41,199 nucleotides of DNA from positions 1-41,199 of IMG/VR virus record IMGVR_UViG_3300006920_000090; one strand, 5' to 3'. The DNA comes from a virus. The translations under genes were made by a program, and so were the position numbers. Under the pieces are notes generated by a model that was not told the origin of the DNA, did not search any database, and worked only from the letters and a program-made list of their open reading frames with translations. Positions within the stretch are counted from its first letter, which is position 1, and each line of letters begins with the position of its first letter. Below are positions 40,101 to 41,199 of this stretch, piece by piece.

Positions 40101-41199
40101 TCGACCTGCTCAACGCTAGGCTGCAAGCCAAACTCGCTGGCAGGAAACTCAGTCCTCTTTTTGCTAGTCCACGGCTCTGTTGGCTCTGTAGCTGGCTCTG
40201 TTGGCTGAACAGGTTCCACGTCCAACTCCCCGTTTGCCTCCCTTGCTGCATCGTCGCCGTTGTACTTGTCAAAATCACTTTCCAGCTTGTCAAGCATTTG
40301 CTGTTTGGTCATTTTGGTGATGAACGGGTGGCCTTCATCTCCACGAAACGCATCTCTTAGGTCTGGATTTGTTTTGTAGAACACGGCAGCAGCTTTGGCG
40401 ATGTCTGCCTTTTTTAATCTTTGGAATTCACTCAGGGCTTTGTCGTAATCGCCGTCTTTGCCAGCCTGTTCAATTTCAGGCATAGCCTCCTCAAACGAAC
40501 GACCCTTCTTGCCCTTGCTTTTGGGGGGAATAGTCGGATTGGTAGTCGGATTGGTCACCGCAATTTGACCGTCAGATGATTGCCAATTTGGTTCTGACTC
40601 TAAAACAGACTCAGTGCGAACAACACCCTGTTTGGATGCTTTAGTTAACAACTCTATTATTCGTTTGTTTTTTGCCTCGCCAGCTTCAGTAAAGTAAAAC
40701 GTACCCGTTGCATCTCTTGGTTGTTCCAATCCATAAGTCTGAAGTTCAGCAAGTTCTTGCATTTCTTCATCAGTTAACTTTGATCTATCAAGCCCATTTT
40801 CGTTAAGAATTCCAGTTCCATCTTTGTGAGTAAACCTAACAATTTTATCACCAATAGCTGCTTTTTTCTCAATGTCGGACGCAGGTTCAGTTGTTGCCTT
40901 TGATTCCCCTGCCAAAAATTTAAGAATGTTTTCTTTAGTTTCACCAATAAAATATTTTGGACTGACTTTGTTTTGCAACTGTATTACAAAATCTCTTGGA
41001 CTTACAAAATCCTTGACTTTGTTCCAAGCCTGACCATGAATATCTTTTGTGTTGTCAGGAAAGGAATTCCTGTCAGACTTTATTTGTTCAAACAACTCAG
41101 AATGAAATTCATCAATCTTAACTCCTGTTGGCTTAGTCGGATTGACAACAGGTTTCTTAGGTTTTTTAGTTGACGGCACAACCGTTGGCTCAACAACAA
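31154..41199 (-). CDS. Giant phage polyvalent protein, 5' end cut by window edge
   Basis: At least 3,341 residues; the first in-frame start in the window is GTG 41179 (residue 1 below), but the frame is open to the edge with the same Pro/Thr linker, so the true start lies outside. Regions seen: ParB-like about 565-650 (GHEGRHRARAL); ADP-ribosyltransferase-like about 725-850 (IYRGMTE, GTSFSE) and about 885-1000 (MYRGSRSNE, LKNP); zincin about 1115-1260 (HELVHA with later NENEL); TGT/DpdA-like about 1370-1625 (FIDSGVAS, VAPDVLELL); second zincin about 2010-2250 (HELGH, ESAEELYAEA); LPD38-like C-terminal third with hydrophobic stretches. Lys/Pro linkers join them. Phage polyvalent proteins are thought to be injected with DNA and protect it. 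Single enzymes are inferred from motifs. Confidence 0.85.
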   Translation of the reverse strand, partial: VVEPTVVPSTKKPKKPVVNPTKPTGVKIDEFHSELFEQIKSDRNSFPDNTKDIHGQAWNKVKDFVSPRDFVIQLQNKVSPKYFIGETKENILKFLAGESKATTEPASDIEKKAAIGDKIVRFTHKDGTGILNENGLDRSKLTDEEMQELAELQTYGLEQPRDATGTFYFTEAGEAKNKRIIELLTKASKQGVVRTESVLESEPNWQSSDGQIAVTNPTTNPTIPPKSKGKKGRSFEEAMPEIEQAGKDGDYDKALSEFQRLKKADIAKAAAVFYKTNPDLRDAFRGDEGHPFITKMTKQQMLDKLESDFDKYNGDDAAREANGELDVEPVQPTEPATEPTEPWTSKKRTEFPASEFGLQPSVEQVDYWLQNKVNGKKPEDVARFRKNQKTNILKEAEEHVKRIQFIQEKIVPLLPRYNEQVSEKKAEVFTIGGLSDSFVRTKNGILDGGIGRSPIEENRDVPMPDNQLAFEIYRNMVSGKIDYKKLKNHITFGTGWGEAKKIKIDQAKTDKFKSLIDEMKAFVEAPAKAPAKPTAKKPAAPAIKPKGKSKGKRKKGRHPNFSDSAYERLNTGVLSREILIDMPVGDFIKMAETAEPIQSKVKDVEKLLDEGVQFNDIPFLEFNNDQKGNAKIVGHEGRHRARALKKRGVKTIPVVLKSVAGETIRWSEQADAGNFDRIRGMWPKVLVEQNYDDLKTGKRKEGKATIPFPVKDPLAAVPPPIKPATPPALPQTIYRFRDRDSSVGEEGLYEKLQKEGKIYRGMTETEYVKTVAVDGMIKSRQDYSVKGEGTSFSERMHDAESYVNTGRDNPNKTGKPTYIVEASRGDLKETRDGYVKSQVPIKAERVWKIDSHLGALFGKQIPVYQPSAKKTPALPKAPKLTKAQEVAKDIANISMYRGSRSNEPEQLAEEFSYFISNEMFAKTYGDVAEFNLQLKNPKIVTDQEWGDYDTQMSRESELGRQTGRALQALKNQGFDSAVSIRETLAGKMYVVVALSNTAKLGKPEIKKDQTDKLEKVATKEEILESARKIIEENPRSSVESIFKANQDVVESQFKDIDSFEDGLADFSDKLREAKLQEEFKAKKQKQAKPTEPLPEPLQLGERDYVGMLDNMELTPDQQALWDDLKNAVSQQKLGFPKLEIVNEIINSKGKVFKAHGGYDPKNHTVQINKQQATGYLPEVLLHELVHAATRQAVKIHVSQGLKIGELAFEGDPITQKSKRIYNRLTVIAKEVENSFIGEEYAESKRLAGLPSQQLNENELIAYALSRPKFRKYLSGVKVAGVKAKAELRSKNLLDAFMDFIKDALGLSNRSITALQEVMQMSDTLMQEEIDGEATKPPKKAPLKPFPPVKPAKGIDSPSSIDSIERGYDNFVSGGQKSPTDIEAWSTGSSGEVNERGVGVSVYYPQQGKIAKISGRVQKAFVQAANNGKQIFIDSGVASLAHKGLSPNHKEVLATYMEMISDINKKMRRNVYVVAPDVLELLGKDETGRNLFKGNPEKTLKLLAENSNIIWYLQEQGVNVIIPMQKGDGIFSDFSQVVAETTDVVDFSPTDGVVLGAPFNDAAWSEDELFNSLISKAMAGSKWRLHLLGGGSAKTNNLQKRLNDAGVDVVVTGDAATEMRNQGNRKSQWREDQKKRGADLTKELKKKSKGKKKAPVVEPTVAEEVDLSGEPTIVETASVKIDGKKMRRFRVSLGDRRLVIEEGEVKYSKYFRISEATVQPTFQDPKRQPKKKPNKVIVDVRFDLAKAKKVAKLYIQGKFAPEEESTYRVKPKSKDHITNAGLAAVLNSELDYKGVYDMFSGLRFERPIVTNGRFIVVVPKKDAKQILARANETKRKAKDKKPLPEKVVKDMVDPDVGGEMVVLGYRGSSVINDKRVLLGLKSHSGKEFEKFIEVDKKYYDTIMTRYPSAIAYKHKEQENVVVFRGYVKGSYLGLPAYVGTIAGFESNSIAKDSKAIGKAFLSGKLDEYTKKTESKMTFIGQGSKPKSKGKSKKSGGGQSGGKYASKPSGRPPINQRPGSVPQGMDTRTPEQEAAAVQSRGYPKNWIKAIMPVELPELVDLVRQLSGGKLPKLNHRLQWRTAGNFNPNNKQININPRLALDPQALLQTLAHELGHLKDFLDEETMGRGNILGRLFSLINYRKKLTADLTSKDQKRLRSKAKRIAERKHGGTATEAQIIVEYTELVKAEGIIANDAIKQELIALTKWWSGDYGNANKKYIRYRESAEELYAEAISVLLVSPKELENRAPMFYETWHKQLNNKPSVQTAYLEIQQLLNGDPIELAKARTANVQAMFEETQDMAMQLREDEDARMGSISKSVKSFLGDWQNAIIDTSAAAKKKTGKKQFGNITNAKAEAARYALDDLNTKDTLNYKFFRRVDDEVFQPLVQTFVEGGMSEKDARIAARNSLGEYMLYRRIQNGGRTRSLNDPDDVDATYDLINPLGIEPAQVPMYMDWLKKSLGKDVWRSLNKSAGIFNDLIFEIAEDAVDIGIYSQKLMDSEIEPNKDNYAAFRVMHHALFYTDVTPMIKEQVGTFSLVANPFEATMLKYMNLNRLIIKQRAAKATTALLKQDFSKEIRKLKRNEIINKRQMEMDGKGIIYQFEDGKLVKYLVADNIAEAFQIPAMERTLATVERLLNSAVYNVFHPLFVTYSMAFALKNPLRDIRRAGVNLGATDGVKFWTELVPAYVGSLKEGWDFASGDPVQLAEDMIDAGAMDVPFTRRERFKADKDILLLDETFVKMGIMEGKPDSTMGENLASPIELGGYLADEFVKRSSFIRNKRGRQLKKAGKQGREIAAKGIDTAKKYTGLGHYLDFAKKLGETTEVAMKVAGWKVLADRNLTDAERAYRVKKFVGTPDYKQAGMYTGVTNGIMMYSKVRWNGLQADLSLATDKEIASRWWWRQTLNSILPTSFSKLCAYGAFGVFDGLGQLMGYGDEEGEEKISETLERYRGNISTYFFTSYDSIPLGLRKREGKWELIWLSIPRDDLGATISKLWWNVTDMMIIARGKEVKDGSSMSDAVGNVLGDIVGAAIPDLAPPLQIAYAYGDYAVGNNPESPFLGGRIIDDDHYEMGGSYAAADMLEWTFDQFGVMGAIAKYGATPILNEKGEAGGMGGGMSELKALGAVTGLSSYFRWSDTGIREKEYGDKKRKKRADAQKRIDVGKTAKQIRRIKDSLHEKVQNGTASKEQIKAYNEAALFIGGVADPAREMMDEMKAAGKSIKSLQQDVNAVGANLDLLQDPPASLIESIAKQKRKIVYSAAARPRKPKRNETQKQFNARKQAYEQSRKAAYDKVKQAVPDVNDAVQLLAEHYLYKKGVKDDGTPMFGMGVVRDIPEFEEGRKWLMSKVYRD

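Noticed and set aside
7-41199. Lysozyme, holin or amidase gene
   Set aside because: No recognisable endolysin motif was found in the window; lysis roles for the protease and lipoproteins remain inference.

Overview
The window is a piece of a double-stranded DNA bacteriophage genome (or an integrated copy of one). Large terminase, portal, scaffold-like, major capsid, head-tail adaptor, nozzle-like and fibre genes lie in one continuous late block. No sheath, baseplate or tape-measure gene is visible, which fits a short-tailed (podovirus-like) virion, but the block runs off the left edge so this is not settled. Lipoproteins with lipoboxes and spanin-like topology suggest a Gram-negative host. 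Host phylum cannot be fixed from the sequence. Both window ends cut genes: an unknown virion protein at the left and a giant protein at the right.

Layout. (1) 1-18625, minus strand: structural operon read right to left. Order: lipoprotein serine protease, small lipoprotein, terminase large subunit, portal, small protein, scaffold-like, major capsid, LamG-like virion protein, a strong terminator, adaptor, two small beta-rich proteins, nozzle-like protein, repeat fibre, S74-chaperone tail spike, several small tail-associated proteins. (2) 18626-19059: intergenic, with a candidate late promoter and a strong leftward terminator. (3) 19060-21217, minus: a PD-(D/E)XK nuclease and three unknown proteins. 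(4) 21218-22279: a 1-kb non-coding divergent region carrying nested dyads, 12-bp tandem iterons and eight copies of CGTCCACC; it is the best origin or operator candidate. (5) 22280-26733, plus: a visibly more GC-rich cassette of small accessory proteins. These include a GP88-like protein, a papain-like peptidase, zinc-binding proteins, a small membrane protein overlapping a lipoprotein, and a recombinase-type HTH protein. (6) 26711-31116, minus: VRR-NUC-like nuclease, zinc finger, replication-initiator-like protein, SSB-like protein with an IPF tip, Sak4/RecA-like ATPase, Cas4/AddB-like nuclease, CsrA and an XRE regulator. (7) 31154-41199, minus: one giant polyvalent protein of more than 3,340 residues.

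How they may work together. The giant protein combines ParB-like, two ADP-ribosyltransferase-like, two zincin, a TGT/DpdA-like and an LPD38-like region, and may be delivered into the host with the DNA. The nuclease, SSB, ATPase and initiator set would replicate and recombine phage DNA. The XRE gene has a promoter whose -10 sits six bases before the ATG, so its mRNA may be leaderless, with an imperfect palindrome over the promoter. The phage also encodes CsrA. At least nine genes, including csrA itself, have a start site with a G-AGATG-type motif (GGAGATGGA and close variants) that merges the Shine-Dalgarno sequence with CsrA-like GGA triplets. A phage-wide post-transcriptional CsrA regulon is the most interesting testable idea here. 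The second is the protease at 17483-18625, which has the two-membrane topology of a unimolecular spanin but carries an intact trypsin triad.
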